From Streptomyces sp. Ru73 (GTDB lineage Bacteria > Actinomycetota > Actinomycetes > Streptomycetales > Streptomycetaceae): a stretch of DNA of 64,000 nucleotides. Positions 16,644 through 26,182 of the stretch are shown in pieces; within the stretch, counting starts at the first letter, position 1; each line of letters begins with the position of its first letter. A model generated the notes under the pieces. That model was given only the letters and a program-made list of their open reading frames with translations, made no database searches and was not told the DNA's origin. The DNA lies in assembly GCF_002920575.1 (NCBI RefSeq), contig NZ_PQSQ01000003.1:62001-126000 (forward strand), given 5' to 3'. The translations under genes were made by a program, and so were the position numbers.

Positions 16644-18446
16644 TCATGCGGCGGGTCCATACAGGTCGCGGTCGGGCCGGTTCTTGGCCAGGGCGCGTTC
16701 GGTGATGGCGGCCGTGGCCTGCTTCGAGGCGGTGCCGAGCCGGTCGGCGTCCGGTTCGCGGTACCAGGGCTTGAGGTCGAGCAGGGCGGGGCGGATGCCG
16801 GTGGCCAGCAGCAGCACGGAGCCCTTGGGCAGCGCGCGGATCGCGTCGGCAGGCAGGACGCGTTCCTGCCGCATGGAGATGGAGGAGGACTTGCCGGACT
16901 CGCTGGTAGACACGGACACGGTCTGAACCTCGTGGTCGCCGGCCAGACGGGAGAGCTTATCGGCGAAGTCCGCGTCGTCGATGCCGGAGCCGATCAGCTT
17001 GATCGTCGCAGCCGACCAGAGGGCGTCCATGCCGGTCTCGCCCCACACCCGCTGGCCCTGCCGGTAGGACTGCAGGATCGTGATCGGGATGACGCCGCGC
17101 GAGCCGAGGTGGGAGTACAGGTCGGGCAGGTCCTGGATGCGGCAGACGTTCGCCGCCTCATCCAGGATCGCCAGCATCGGCGGGTCCAGGCGCCCGCCCG
17201 CGCGCTCGGCCTGGACGACGGCCGCGCGCATCACCGCATCGGCCGCGGCGGCGATGATCGCCGAGGCGGAGCCGCCGCCGTCCTTCGACAGCAAGAAGAG
17301 CGTGTCCCGGCTGGTGGAGAACGCCTCTGGCCGGAACTCCTGCAGCTTGGAGCCGGGGTGTGGCGGGGTGACCCAGGCGGCGATCCGCGGGTCGAGCAGG
17401 CAGCTGGCGTACTGCCGCGCGGTCTCGAAGATGCCATCCCGGGTCTCCACGGCCCCAGCGACGGTGCCCTGCAGCTGGGCGGCGACGGCGTCCAGGCCGG
17501 CATCGGTGAGCAGGTCGATGGGCGTACGGTCGGCCGGGGAGGCCAGCCACGCGGTCACCTCGGTCACGGGGCGCCCGCCGCGGGCGGCGGCGAGGAAGAG
17601 CGCGGTGAGGGTGTTGGCGGCGGCGGTGGACCAGAAGTCCCCGGCGCTGGACTCGTTCACGCTGGCGGTGACGAAGTGCTGGGCCAGCCGTCGCGCTCCG
17701 GCCAGGTCGTGGGCGTCGGCGAGGATGTCCCACCACATCGTCTGCTCGGCATGCGCGATCTGCTGCGGATCCAGCGTCCACACCGTCCCCACGCGAGCGC
17801 GTTCATCGACCGTCGCGGTGAAGGCATCGTTCGCGGCCTTGTTGGACGTCAGCAGCACCGGCCCCGGCGCGCGCAGGATCGCGGGGATCGCCAGGGAAGA
17901 GGTCTTGCCCGAGCGGGGCGCCATGATGGCCAGCAGCACGTCCTCCCAGGAGGAACGGACCTCCGCTGCGCCGGGCTGGAGGGTGCCCAGCAGCACGCCG
18001 CGGTCGTCGGGGGCGACGTCCTTCGGCTTGGTGTCGGCGAAGCCGGCGCGCAGGCTGATGGCCTTCGCGGCGGCCTTCTTCGGCAGCAGGTCGCCCAGGT
18101 CGCGCGGACCGGCTAGGCCGCGTGGGTTCGCACGGAAGCGCAGCCACAGCTTCGCCGAGACGAACACGGCCGTGGCCATCAGCAAGGCCGGGATGCCGTA
18201 ACAGCTGACCAGCAGGCCGGCGTGGGGCAGGCGGGGCCAGAGCTGGTCGGGATGGAACAGGGCCTGTGTGGGGTCAAACGGTCCCCACGGTCCGGAACCG
18301 GAGGCGGCGTTGGCGAGATTGCCGAACAGCCAGGCAAGGGAACCGCCGCCGATACCGAGGGCGGCGAGGGCGAGCAGGAGGTAGAGCAGAACGTCCGTAC
18401 CGGTGGTGGTCGAGGGCGTCCTGGTACGAGATGGCGTGGAAGGCAA
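16644..18446 (-). CDS. VirD4/TraG-type coupling ATPase
   Basis: A 600-residue type IV coupling protein. It has two predicted membrane segments (LLYLLLALAALGIGGGSLAW and YGIPALLMATAVFVSAKLWL) and then a cytoplasmic ATPase with Walker A APRSGKTSS near residue 178, Walker B LAILDEAAN near residue 427 and FLLSKDGGGSAS. The ending LLLATGIRPALLDLKPWYRE is the usual final beta-strand region. Coupling proteins bind the processed DNA-protein complex and feed it to the type IV secretion channel. The start is a TTG at 18446 without a clear ribosome binding site, so the N-terminus is uncertain. The usual Streptomyces conjugation system uses an FtsK-like TraB instead, so this element uses a single-strand-type apparatus. 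Confidence 0.85.
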   Translation of the reverse strand: MPSTPSRTRTPSTTTGTDVLLYLLLALAALGIGGGSLAWLFGNLANAASGSGPWGPFDPTQALFHPDQLWPRLPHAGLLVSCYGIPALLMATAVFVSAKLWLRFRANPRGLAGPRDLGDLLPKKAAAKAISLRAGFADTKPKDVAPDDRGVLLGTLQPGAAEVRSSWEDVLLAIMAPRSGKTSSLAIPAILRAPGPVLLTSNKAANDAFTATVDERARVGTVWTLDPQQIAHAEQTMWWDILADAHDLAGARRLAQHFVTASVNESSAGDFWSTAAANTLTALFLAAARGGRPVTEVTAWLASPADRTPIDLLTDAGLDAVAAQLQGTVAGAVETRDGIFETARQYASCLLDPRIAAWVTPPHPGSKLQEFRPEAFSTSRDTLFLLSKDGGGSASAIIAAAADAVMRAAVVQAERAGGRLDPPMLAILDEAANVCRIQDLPDLYSHLGSRGVIPITILQSYRQGQRVWGETGMDALWSAATIKLIGSGIDDADFADKLSRLAGDHEVQTVSVSTSESGKSSSISMRQERVLPADAIRALPKGSVLLLATGIRPALLDLKPWYREPDADRLGTASKQATAAITERALAKNRPDRDLYGPAA

Positions 18447-18557
18447 TGTGCAATCCCAAGAAGTGCGGAACGGTGCGCGCGGGGGAGGCGGCGGGCTCTG
18501 TTGGTGATCACGGCAGCTCCTGGCGGGGGAACGGATGGGCGCGCGGGTTGTTCGAGG

Positions 18558-18920
18558 TCATCGTGCCGAAGGCGTGCGACGGGCGTCTTGGCAGCGGCCG
18601 TCCAAGTGGGCCTCCTGTGTAGCGGGGCACAGGAGCGAATTGTCGATGTTCACGTCATAGCGAGCCGACAGCAGCCGGAACGCGGCTTGAGTGGCACGGG
18701 TTTTCTTCTCTGCCTCGGTGAAGTGCTGCGGCAGGTGGAACTTCTGCCACCCGTGGGGCCTTTCGAAGCCGCAGTCGAGGAGGATCGCCTCGGCACCTTC
18801 GTGGTAGCAGTCGGCGAGGACTGCGCTGCTGCGTGGCTGGCGGTAGATGTCGGCGTCGTCAGCGAACACCTCGTGGACGAAGGCGAGAAGGTGGTTCTTG
18901 AAGCGAGTGAGACGGGACAT
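18558..18920 (-). CDS. Element-associated hypothetical protein (120 aa)
   Basis: The ATG at 18920 opens a protein-like frame: RLTRFKNHLLAFVHEVFADD, then CYHEGAEAILLDCGFERPHG, WQKFHLPQHFTEAEKKTRA and a C-terminal NIDNSLLCPATQEAH. It lacks a membrane segment and a recognised motif. It sits in the transfer operon between the 164-residue protein and VirD4, so a transfer-related role is possible but unproven. Confidence 0.55.
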   Translation of the reverse strand: MSRLTRFKNHLLAFVHEVFADDADIYRQPRSSAVLADCYHEGAEAILLDCGFERPHGWQKFHLPQHFTEAEKKTRATQAAFRLLSARYDVNIDNSLLCPATQEAHLDGRCQDARRTPSAR

Positions 18921-19022
18921 GAAGGCTCTCCGGGCAGGAATGATCGGTTGCGGTGGAGGGGGGACAGCAGGGCCAGCGGCCGAGGCCCGGGGAAAGGACT
19001 GTCGACGAGCGCGGGACGTCTC

Positions 19023-19517
19023 TCAGGAATACGGATGCTCCGGCAGCCGGTCGCTTACGGCGGCATCCAGCAGCTCTGGCAGGTCCACGGGGTTGGCCTC
19101 CCTGTTGTCGATCCACCATCCCGCCGGGGTGACGGCCCGTACGGCGCCTTCGACGCCCTGCCACGCGGATGAGTCCATGACGCCTTCGCTGACCAGGGCG
19201 GTGTAGGCGGCGGTCACCAGCCGGTGGCGGCAGCGGGTGGCCCAGCCGGCGGCGCGCTCGCTGCCCTCCAGCGGCGGCATCCGGTACCGCTCGGCCCACG
19301 CCTGCGCCTCGGCCACCTCCTTGGCACGCTTCTTGGCCAGCCACTCCGCCTGCGACTCGCAGTCCGCTTCGCGGGAGGCGCGCCAGCAGTCGGTGCAGTC
19401 CCGGGCGGCGAGCCAACGGGCGTAGCCGGCGCGCTGATCAGCCGGGCGGGCGGACAGATCGGCCTCCTGGCGGTGGCCGCAGGCGTGGTCCACGGTCCAG
19501 ATCTTCTTCACGGGCAC
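19023..19517 (-). CDS. Element-associated hypothetical protein with Cys/His pairs (164 aa)
   Basis: The GTG at 19517 is preceded by AAGGAAG at a good distance. Residues 10-45 contain DHACGHRQE and ARDCTDCWRA, a likely zinc site built from C-x-H and C-x-x-C. A Glu/Ala/Lys-rich helix follows (EWLAKKRAKEVAEAQAWAER), then a compact C-terminal part (MDSSAWQGVEGAVRAV). The function is not known to me. Its place between the 241-residue protein and the 120-residue protein in the transfer operon is shared by related Streptomyces elements, as far as I recall. Confidence 0.6.
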   Translation of the reverse strand: MPVKKIWTVDHACGHRQEADLSARPADQRAGYARWLAARDCTDCWRASREADCESQAEWLAKKRAKEVAEAQAWAERYRMPPLEGSERAAGWATRCRHRLVTAAYTALVSEGVMDSSAWQGVEGAVRAVTPAGWWIDNREANPVDLPELLDAAVSDRLPEHPYS

Positions 19518-19561
19518 AACAAGCTTCCTTCCAGAGAACGGGGAGTAGTTGAGCGGGGCGG

Positions 19562-20284
19562 TCAGCGAGTGCGCCGGGTACGGGGTACGGGCGGCGGATG
19601 CTGGGTGGCCTCTGGCGGCGTCTTCGCCGCTGCGGCCGGGCGGTGCGGGGAGGAGGTCGTCGCGGCGCTGGCCCGCCGGGCAAGCACCTGTCCGTCTCCC
19701 TGCGTGACCGGGGGCAGGCCGTCCAGATAGTGCGATACATGAGCGAGCCGGTCGCCGAGAACCTCAACGTGTTCAGCGAGGCTGCGCAGGTGACGTGCCA
19801 GTTCGGGGCCGTCGGTGTGGTCGAGCCGATCGCACCAGGCGGCTGCCGAGCCGAGGAAGTGGCGTAGCTGCGGAATGACGCCGCCCTGACCGTCAACGGG
19901 GTAGCGCAACCAGTGGGCGACATCCGAGGGCCTCTCCAGCGAGGAAAGCGCGGCGGACAGATCGGCCAGCGACTGGCGTGGCGGTGTGACCGGGGCGGAT
20001 GGCTTCGGCGGAGGGCCGGTGGCAACGACCCGGGGGTCCGCTGCCACCGACAGCCCCGTCCTCTGGAGCTTCCGAGCGGTAGCGGCCACTGCGTGGACAG
20101 CGGTGTGGTGTGCGGTGCCGGGTGGCAGCAGGTAGATGTCCCGCCGGGAGTCGTGGGCGAAGCCGTACTGACGCAGTACTTCAGCGGCCCAGGAATGGTC
20201 CTCGGACAGGGCGGCAGCCACCCCCAGGTCGGGGATGACGCCGAACGCCACCTTGGGCTGCGCGGACTCATCGGGGCCAGGCAC
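19562..20284 (-). CDS. Element-associated hypothetical protein (about 240 aa)
   Basis: The GTG at 20284 is chosen because GAAGGAAG stands directly before it; a TTG at 20299 would overlap that site. The N-terminal part has two halves of a small domain (VAFGVIPDLGVAAALSEDH, LRQYGFAHDSRRDIYLLPPG). The middle is helical (LRHFLGSAAAWCDRL, LARHLRSLAEHVEVLGDRLA) and the C-terminus is disordered. No catalytic motif is visible. It lies in the transfer operon immediately after the VirB4-type gene. Confidence 0.55.
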   Translation of the reverse strand: MPGPDESAQPKVAFGVIPDLGVAAALSEDHSWAAEVLRQYGFAHDSRRDIYLLPPGTAHHTAVHAVAATARKLQRTGLSVAADPRVVATGPPPKPSAPVTPPRQSLADLSAALSSLERPSDVAHWLRYPVDGQGGVIPQLRHFLGSAAAWCDRLDHTDGPELARHLRSLAEHVEVLGDRLAHVSHYLDGLPPVTQGDGQVLARRASAATTSSPHRPAAAAKTPPEATQHPPPVPRTRRTR

Positions 20285-20503
20285 AAGAGCTTCCTTCAAA
20301 CGGTGAACAGGGCGGGCAAGCGACCACGGCAGGGGGCGCCGATCGTGATGTGGCGGGCGTCCGCCACGGCTACCTCGATGGATCAGAGGGGCGTGCGAAG
20401 AACGAGGGTGCGCGGCGAAGTGGGGCTTGGTGGTGCCGGCGATCCGGTGTTAGTGCGACCGCAGGGCCCGCCCTCCCGTGTCGCCGGTCGGCGTGACCGC
20501 TGG

Positions 20504-22009
20504 TCAGGCACACATTCGAGCATCCGTATCGAACAGCTCGCGCTCCCGTGGATGAAGCAGATGTTGCGTGACGAAGGAACGGCCGGCGACCTTCCACAAC
20601 CCACGGCCCTTTGTCAGGGCAGACACCGCCTGCGTCTCGACACCGGTGAGCCCGAGCAAGGCGGCGGCGGAGTGGAGTTGGTCGGCTTCCTGACGGTAGA
20701 TGATGCGGGTGGAGCAGTCCGTGAGCAGGCCCTCGGCCAGAGCTCGGCCGCGAGAGCCGGCGTCGCCTGCCGCGAGGAGGTCGGAGAGGCGGTGGATGAC
20801 CATCATGTTGGCGATGCCCAGGCCGCGGCTGAGCTTCCACTGGGACTGCATGCGCTCCAGCAGGGCGGCGTGGCGCATGACGCGCCAGGCTTCGTCGTAG
20901 ATGACCCATCGTCGCCCGGCGTCGGGGTCGGCCAGGGCGGCTTCCATCCAGGCGGAGGCGCAGGTCATGGCCAGGACGAGGGCGGTGTCATCGCCGCTGC
21001 CGCCCAGGCGGGACAGATCGATCGACAGCATCGGCGCGGCCGGGTCGAAGGCGACCGTGGACGGGGCATCGAAGAGGCCCTCCAGGTCGCCGTGGACCAG
21101 ACGGCGCAGGGCGTGAGCAAGGTCCTCCGCCGCGCGGCCGAGACGCCCAGGCGTCTCATCGCGGGCGGCGTCGAGCTGCTCGGGGGAGCCGAGGACGTGG
21201 GCCACTTGCCCGAGCAGTGGCGTGGCGCCGCTGGCTTCGGCGCGGGCGACGACATGATCGAGGGCGACGTCGAGAGCGGTGTGCTCCATGGGATGCAACT
21301 CCCGGCGCAGCACCGTCTTGGCCAGTGAGCCCAGCAGGAGCAGACGGCGCTTGCGAACCTCGGTGCGCCAGTCCTCCTCGCTCACCCCTCGCGGTCGGGT
21401 GGGAGCATCCAGTGGATTGAGGCGACCGGGCAGGCCGGGGCCGAGGGCGATGGTCTGCCCGCCCAGTTCGCTCGCGACGACGGACCACTCACCCTTGGGG
21501 TCGCAGGGGACGTAGATCTTGTACCCGAAGGCGACGGCCCGGACGGCGAGGGACTTGGCCAGGGCGGACTTGCCCATGCCGATGACGCCGGCGAGCAGGA
21601 TGTTGGGGTTGGTGAAGCCGTCGAGCTTGCCGTAGAGGGTGAAGGGGTCGTAGGCGAAGGCGCCCTCGGCGTGGACGTCGTGGCCGACGTAGATGCCCTG
21701 GGAGCCGAGCCCGCCCTCGGCGAGGAAGGGGTAGGCGCCGGAGGCGGTGGCGGTGGTCATCCGGTGTGGCGGGAGCTTGAGGTGGCCGCCGCGGGCGGAG
21801 GCAGGGCCGGGCCGCCCGGCCGGCGCGTAGCTGGCCCGCAGCTGTGGATCAGTCCCGGGGGCGGAGGTTCGGTTCGGTGGCCGGGAGGCGTGCCGGGCCT
21901 GTTTGCGGGCGGTTGTGAACTGCTCGCGCGCCGTCCGGCGTGCGCGGCGGTCGGCCTTGCGGGGCGTGTACAGCGGGCTGGCAGCGGCGCGGGCTCGCGT
22001 GGCGGGCAT
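20504..22009 (-). CDS. VirB4-type conjugation ATPase
   Basis: A 501-residue ATPase of the TraC/VirB4 type that accompanies SCO6880 proteins. The first ~90 residues are basic and Ala-rich. Then come GIYVGHDVHAEGAFAYDPF and Walker A GVIGMGKSALAKS near residue 145, DPKGEWSV, Walker B WVIYDEAWRVM near residue 365, and HRLSDLLAAGDAGSRGRALA. The last part (STRIIYRQEADQLHSAAALL) is the usual VirB4 C-terminal core. It is shorter than Gram-negative VirB4 because the N-terminal half is a separate protein here (SCO6880, next but one upstream). VirB4 powers pilus or channel assembly at the membrane. Confidence 0.85.
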   Translation of the reverse strand: MPATRARAAASPLYTPRKADRRARRTAREQFTTARKQARHASRPPNRTSAPGTDPQLRASYAPAGRPGPASARGGHLKLPPHRMTTATASGAYPFLAEGGLGSQGIYVGHDVHAEGAFAYDPFTLYGKLDGFTNPNILLAGVIGMGKSALAKSLAVRAVAFGYKIYVPCDPKGEWSVVASELGGQTIALGPGLPGRLNPLDAPTRPRGVSEEDWRTEVRKRRLLLLGSLAKTVLRRELHPMEHTALDVALDHVVARAEASGATPLLGQVAHVLGSPEQLDAARDETPGRLGRAAEDLAHALRRLVHGDLEGLFDAPSTVAFDPAAPMLSIDLSRLGGSGDDTALVLAMTCASAWMEAALADPDAGRRWVIYDEAWRVMRHAALLERMQSQWKLSRGLGIANMMVIHRLSDLLAAGDAGSRGRALAEGLLTDCSTRIIYRQEADQLHSAAALLGLTGVETQAVSALTKGRGLWKVAGRSFVTQHLLHPRERELFDTDARMCA

Positions 22010-22042
22010 GCTCGGTGGTCTTCCTCTCGGGCGGGCGGCGGA

Positions 22043-22498
22043 TCAGTGGCGGGTGAGGCCGGTGACGGGGCCATGGAGATCGGTGGGTGTGTGGTCGCGG
22101 CGCACCCGCGCGCTGGTGGAGAGGTGGCGCTGGCAGATGGTGAGGTCAGGGGCGCCCTCCGGGAACCGGGCGCGGCACGCCTCCCGGCTCGGAAGCCGGC
22201 CGTCGGCGGTGTGCGGGGCTGCGTGGAAGGCGTCGTGGAGATGGTCGGCGGCCTGCCACAGCCGGATCCGGGTGGCCCGCAGGCGGTCTCCCTCGATGAG
22301 GGCGACCGGCCGGGTGCGGGCGATGTGGGAGCCGAGCAGCCGGTAGAGGGCGGTGAGGTGGGCGTGCAGCGCGTCCAGGTCGGCACGGCTGGCGGGTGCC
22401 TGGGCGGCGGGCAGGTTGAGGGAGCGGTGGAAGTCCAGCGCGGCGGTCGCGAACGGCACGAAGTTCTCGACTGGTTCGGGCAGCGGGGCGGAAGGCAT
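22043..22498 (-). CDS. Small element protein between SCO6880 and VirB4 genes (151 aa)
   Basis: The frame is open far upstream, but the natural start is the ATG at 22498, 23 bases after the SCO6880 gene. The product is helical (FVPFATAALDFHRSLNLPAA, DLDALHAHLTALYRLLGSHI, LWQAADHLHDAFHAAPHTAD) and ends with CRARFPEGAPDLTICQRHLS. No motif identifies a function. Its conserved position suggests a role in the transfer apparatus. Confidence 0.6.
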   Translation of the reverse strand: MPSAPLPEPVENFVPFATAALDFHRSLNLPAAQAPASRADLDALHAHLTALYRLLGSHIARTRPVALIEGDRLRATRIRLWQAADHLHDAFHAAPHTADGRLPSREACRARFPEGAPDLTICQRHLSTSARVRRDHTPTDLHGPVTGLTRH

Positions 22499-22521
22499 GG
22501 GGGAACTCTCGCTAGGGTGGT

Positions 22522-23994
22522 TCAGGGGCGGCGGGCGAGGGGGAGGGCCGCGGTGGTGAAGGCTTCGGCCTGCTGCCAGGTCAGCCGGCGCAGGTCGGTC
22601 ATGGCCGCCACGGCGGCGGTCTCGATGGCCGCGCACGCGGAGTTCAGCTCCTCGTCCGACTCGGCGGAGACGGTGAGCAGTCCGGTGAGGGCGACGTCGG
22701 CGTGGCCGGCGATCAGCTGGCGTTCGCGGTCCTTGATGTCGGCGTACTCCACCGAGTCCTCCTCGGAGTCGACCTGTCCCTTGCGGGCGCGTTCGGCGGC
22801 ATCGGCGATGACGGAGGCCTTCTTGCGCTGGACGTCCTTGAGCGCGGCATCCAGGCCCTTGGGCTCGTAGCTGAGGGAGAGGGTGCGGCGTACGCCGGAG
22901 GTGAACAGCAGCTGGTGCAGGAAGCCGGGGCTGGTCTCGATGCGCGGCCAGTTCTCGATCCAGTAGGTGGCGTGGTGGGCGGAGTCGGTGGTGATGCGGT
23001 CGCTCTTTTCCACCATCACCACCGGCCCGGCAGCCGCCGGATCGGCCTGCGGGGCACCGGTGTCCGACCACTGATCCAGCGCGGCAGAGGCGGCCGGGTC
23101 GTAGGCGGTGCGGATCACCGCCGCGACCTCCTCGGCTGCCAACCACGGCCCCGGAGCGAGCCCGGCGTTGCGAGCGGACTGGTCGAAGGTGGAGGTCAGC
23201 TGCGCCAGAACGGCGAAGGCACCGGTCAGGCCACCGCCGGCCTGGTTGATCAGACGCCGAGCCGCCTTCATATCCAGCGCCAGCGCGACATACGCCTCGT
23301 GCGGCGCGGCGGCCGGCCCGGCGGCCTCGATCAAGTCCCGGTAGACGTCGCCGGCCAGCGGAGCGTCGGCGTCGCCGTGTTCGGTCCAGTAGCGGTTCAG
23401 CGCGTCCCCGGAGTCGGGGACGGTGCGCTCCAGGACCTGGATGCGGGAGATGTGCCCGGTGCGGGCGAGCGCGGCCAGGGTCCGGCCCCAGCCGGCCACG
23501 TTCGCCGACTGCGCCGCCGGGTCCAGCAGCGCGAACGCGCGAGCGGAGACTCGTACCACGGCGGTGAGTGTCGCCTGGTGGGGGTCGTGGACGGCGCCGA
23601 GTCGCCTGTTGGGGGAGGAGACCACCCGTAGCGAGGCGGCCGTGCCCGGCAGATGCAACAGGCCTTCGCGGCGCGGCCGAGTGGAGGGCCGGGCCAGCCA
23701 CAACAGCTGCCCGCGCATCCGGCGCAGCCCGTAGCGCAGGGCAATGGGCATCCAGTCGGCCAGCGACCGGCCCCGGCGCCGGACGAAGACCACAGCCAGC
23801 AGCACCGCCCACGCCGGTATGAGCTTCAAGGCGCCGACGACGCCGGAGGTCAGCAGCACCGCCAGGAGCAGCAGCCCGGTCATCGCGACACCGAGCAACT
23901 GTGGTGCTGTCAGGCCCATGAGCATGCCGCGGCGGGTGCGGTGGGGGAACTTCACGGTGGCCGGGCCATCTGGAGTGGAAGAGTCGGAGGTCAT
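22522..23994 (-). CDS. SCO6880-family conjugation membrane protein
   Basis: A 490-residue protein whose N-terminus carries two membrane segments (LLGVAMTGLLLLAVLLTSGV and LKLIPAWAVLLAVVFVRRRG). A long soluble part follows: ADWMPIALRYGLRRMRGQLL, SPNRRLGAVHDPHQATLTAV and VMVEKSDRITTDSAHHATYW, ending in EYADIKDRERQLIAGHADVA. This order is that of SCO6880-family proteins, which in actinobacterial type IV systems supply the N-terminal membrane and CagE-like part of VirB4 as a separate chain. It should form a complex with the VirB4-type ATPase encoded 500 bases downstream. No Walker motif is present, as expected. Confidence 0.8.
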   Translation of the reverse strand: MTSDSSTPDGPATVKFPHRTRRGMLMGLTAPQLLGVAMTGLLLLAVLLTSGVVGALKLIPAWAVLLAVVFVRRRGRSLADWMPIALRYGLRRMRGQLLWLARPSTRPRREGLLHLPGTAASLRVVSSPNRRLGAVHDPHQATLTAVVRVSARAFALLDPAAQSANVAGWGRTLAALARTGHISRIQVLERTVPDSGDALNRYWTEHGDADAPLAGDVYRDLIEAAGPAAAPHEAYVALALDMKAARRLINQAGGGLTGAFAVLAQLTSTFDQSARNAGLAPGPWLAAEEVAAVIRTAYDPAASAALDQWSDTGAPQADPAAAGPVVMVEKSDRITTDSAHHATYWIENWPRIETSPGFLHQLLFTSGVRRTLSLSYEPKGLDAALKDVQRKKASVIADAAERARKGQVDSEEDSVEYADIKDRERQLIAGHADVALTGLLTVSAESDEELNSACAAIETAAVAAMTDLRRLTWQQAEAFTTAALPLARRP

Positions 23995-24082
23995 GGCGAA
24001 GCCGTCCTAGAACAAGAGCGAAAGAAGGAGAGGGGGCCGGGGCGGGCACTGTGCGGGTCGGTGCCCGCCCCGGAGAGGCCGG

Positions 24083-25471
24083 TTACGACCCCGGCTTGTG
24101 CGGCGAGCCTGGGTAGATCCACCGCTGTGGCGTTGCGCCGCCCTGCGGCGAAGGACCGCTCGCCGGAGGCGAGGCGTGGCGGCGAGGGGAGTAACCCTGC
24201 GACGCGGCACCGACCGCGCCACCTTCCGGCGCCGCTCCAGAGGAGACGGGCGCCGCATCCGTACCGCCTGCGGACGCCGGGCCGGGGCGGCGGATGAGGG
24301 GCTGGCCCCGATCGCCGCCGGTCGGGGGGCGCCGGACGAGGGCCCGGCCCTTGTCCCCCGCGGCGTGGGGGTTCGCGCCGTACCGGAACCGGGTCTGCTT
24401 CGGCTTCCCACCAGGGCCACTGCTGGAGCCGCCGGTCGGATCGATGCCGGAGGCCACGCCGCCGGCGCCCTGGCCGGGCACCGTTGCCGGGCCCTGCGGG
24501 GCGATGCCGCCGGTCTTGGCCTGCAGCGCCAGTTGACCCGCGGTCCTCGCCGCGCCTGCTGCCGTGCCCATGCCGGCGACGCCGGTGCGGTGCAGGTCAT
24601 CGTGGCCGCCGCCGTCGGAGGCCCAGTGCACGAACTTGTACGTCGCGTACGGGCACAGCAGCACCAGGACCATCACGACGATGCCGGCCATCGCATCCGA
24701 GAGCGCACCGAGCCCGCCGTGGGCGTCGGCCTTGCCCATCGCCGAGACGCCGAGCAGGAACACGATCGTCATCAGCAGCTTGGAGACGACCAGCGTGGCG
24801 GTGGCCTCGATCCAGCCCCGGCGCCACCGCTTGGCCATCTCCCAGCCCCCGCCGGCACCGGCGAACACCGCCAGGGTGACCAGCACCAGGATGCCGACCT
24901 TGCGGGCCACCATCACCGCCCAGTACAAGAACGCGCCCACCGCGCAGCCCAGTGCGACGATGGCCGGCACGCCCCAGCCCAAGCCGTACATCGCCCCCAG
25001 CTCGTTCACCTTCACCACGCGGCGGATCGCATCGTCGATGGAGCTGTTGGCCGCCTGGAACAGCCCCGCGGACAGGGCGTCGGTGACGGTCAGGGCGACG
25101 GTGGTGCAGGCGATCGCGGCGAAGGCGAAGAACACGCCGGTCATCGTCCCGAACGCCGCCTGTGCCAGGGCGCGTTCGTCCCGGCGCCAGGCGGCGCGGG
25201 TGAGCTGCAGGCAGAAGGTGCCGACGGTGAGTATCAGGCCGATGGGGAGGATCAGCTCGTAGTTGTGGCGGAACCACTCGGCGTTCAGATCGACGGCGGT
25301 GGTCTTGTTCACGGCCCGGGAGGCCAGGTCGGCGGCGGACTGGGCGACCTCGCCCATCGACTTGGCGATCCAGGCGCCGATGCCGCTGGTGACGGCCTCA
25401 CCGGTCTTGCCGACCACGCCGCCGACGGCGCCGCACACCTGGTTCATCAGGGGAAGGTCACAGGCACCCAC
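24083..25471 (-). CDS. TrbL/VirB6-like polytopic membrane protein
   Basis: The GTG at 25471 begins a 462-residue protein. A short amphipathic N-terminus (GAVGGVVGKTGEAVTSGIGA) is followed by at least five membrane segments between residues 70 and 285, for example ELILPIGLILTVGTFCLQLT, AFAAIACTTVALTV, AIVALGCAVGAFLYWAVMVA, GILVLVTLAVFAG and MAGIVVMVLVLLCPYATYKF. The last ~150 residues are Gly/Pro/Arg-rich and probably cytoplasmic or extracellular disorder. The topology and the neighbours (SCO6880, VirB4) identify it as the inner-membrane channel component of the type IV apparatus. Confidence 0.75.
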   Translation of the reverse strand: MGACDLPLMNQVCGAVGGVVGKTGEAVTSGIGAWIAKSMGEVAQSAADLASRAVNKTTAVDLNAEWFRHNYELILPIGLILTVGTFCLQLTRAAWRRDERALAQAAFGTMTGVFFAFAAIACTTVALTVTDALSAGLFQAANSSIDDAIRRVVKVNELGAMYGLGWGVPAIVALGCAVGAFLYWAVMVARKVGILVLVTLAVFAGAGGGWEMAKRWRRGWIEATATLVVSKLLMTIVFLLGVSAMGKADAHGGLGALSDAMAGIVVMVLVLLCPYATYKFVHWASDGGGHDDLHRTGVAGMGTAAGAARTAGQLALQAKTGGIAPQGPATVPGQGAGGVASGIDPTGGSSSGPGGKPKQTRFRYGANPHAAGDKGRALVRRPPTGGDRGQPLIRRPGPASAGGTDAAPVSSGAAPEGGAVGAASQGYSPRRHASPPASGPSPQGGATPQRWIYPGSPHKPGS

Positions 25472-25504
25472 CGCACACCCCCGTCCTTATTGCGGTCACG
25501 GTGG

Positions 25505-26182
25505 TCATGGGGCGACCTCCGGCAGCACGCCGGACAGGGCACAGTCGTGGTGGGGCCGGCACCGGACGGCGAGCGTGATCTGGCGGGGTTCGGCGCCGGA
25601 GCCGCCGTGCTTCCAGGCGAGGGACTGCTTGCCGGTGACGGTGACCGCGTAGATGTACGCCTGCGTGAGCGCACCCGGGTCCTGGGTCATAGCGGTCTTG
25701 AACGCCTCCGGCAGATGCCCCTCCTCGACCGACGCGGTGGCGCGCTGGGCGTTGTCGTGCATCCGCGACCACAGCGTCGTGCCCGGCACCTGCCCGCTCA
25801 CCGACTTCCAGTCGCGGTACCGCTGCTCGCCCGTCATCCACGCCTTCAGCCCGGACAGGTGCTCGGCGCGGGAGGCATGCCGGGTGTCGTACGACCACAG
25901 CGCCTTGGTTGCCGCCTTGGCGAAGGTGACCGGGGCGTTGGTGTGTGGCGGCTTCAGCACGATGCTCCGGGCAGGGCGTGACGTCTCGTGCGGTGCTGGG
26001 GGAGAAGAGTGGGAATCGGAGGTGGGCGGTGGTTCCGGGGCCGCGGGGCGGGTGAGGTAGCCGACCAGGCCGGTGACGCCCGCCAGCACCGCGAGGATGA
26101 CGCCGACCATCACGGCCCGCCGCACCACCGACGAGGAATCGACCGGCCGGCCCGAGGGGGTGGGGAATCGTTGCTTGGGCAC
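25505..26182 (-). CDS. Single-pass membrane transfer protein
   Basis: The GTG at 26182 overlaps the TAG stop of the DUF6112 gene (TAGTG, 26180-26184). A basic, Pro-rich start is followed by one membrane segment (VMVGVILAVLAGVTGLVGYL) and an extracytoplasmic domain of about 150 residues. That domain contains AKAATKALWSYDTRHASRAE, LKAWMTGEQRYRDWKSVSG and TLAVRCRPHHDCALSG with two Cys. A membrane anchor followed by a small alpha/beta domain recalls VirB8-like assembly factors, but I cannot show homology. Its conserved position between pilin-like and TrbL-like genes supports a role in the channel. Confidence 0.65.
   Translation of the reverse strand: MPKQRFPTPSGRPVDSSSVVRRAVMVGVILAVLAGVTGLVGYLTRPAAPEPPPTSDSHSSPPAPHETSRPARSIVLKPPHTNAPVTFAKAATKALWSYDTRHASRAEHLSGLKAWMTGEQRYRDWKSVSGQVPGTTLWSRMHDNAQRATASVEEGHLPEAFKTAMTQDPGALTQAYIYAVTVTGKQSLAWKHGGSGAEPRQITLAVRCRPHHDCALSGVLPEVAP

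Noticed and set aside
22043-24049. 668-codon frame covering the SCO6880 gene
   Set aside because: Only its last 151 codons, from the ATG at 22498, are a real gene; the rest is a shadow of the SCO6880 gene in another frame.
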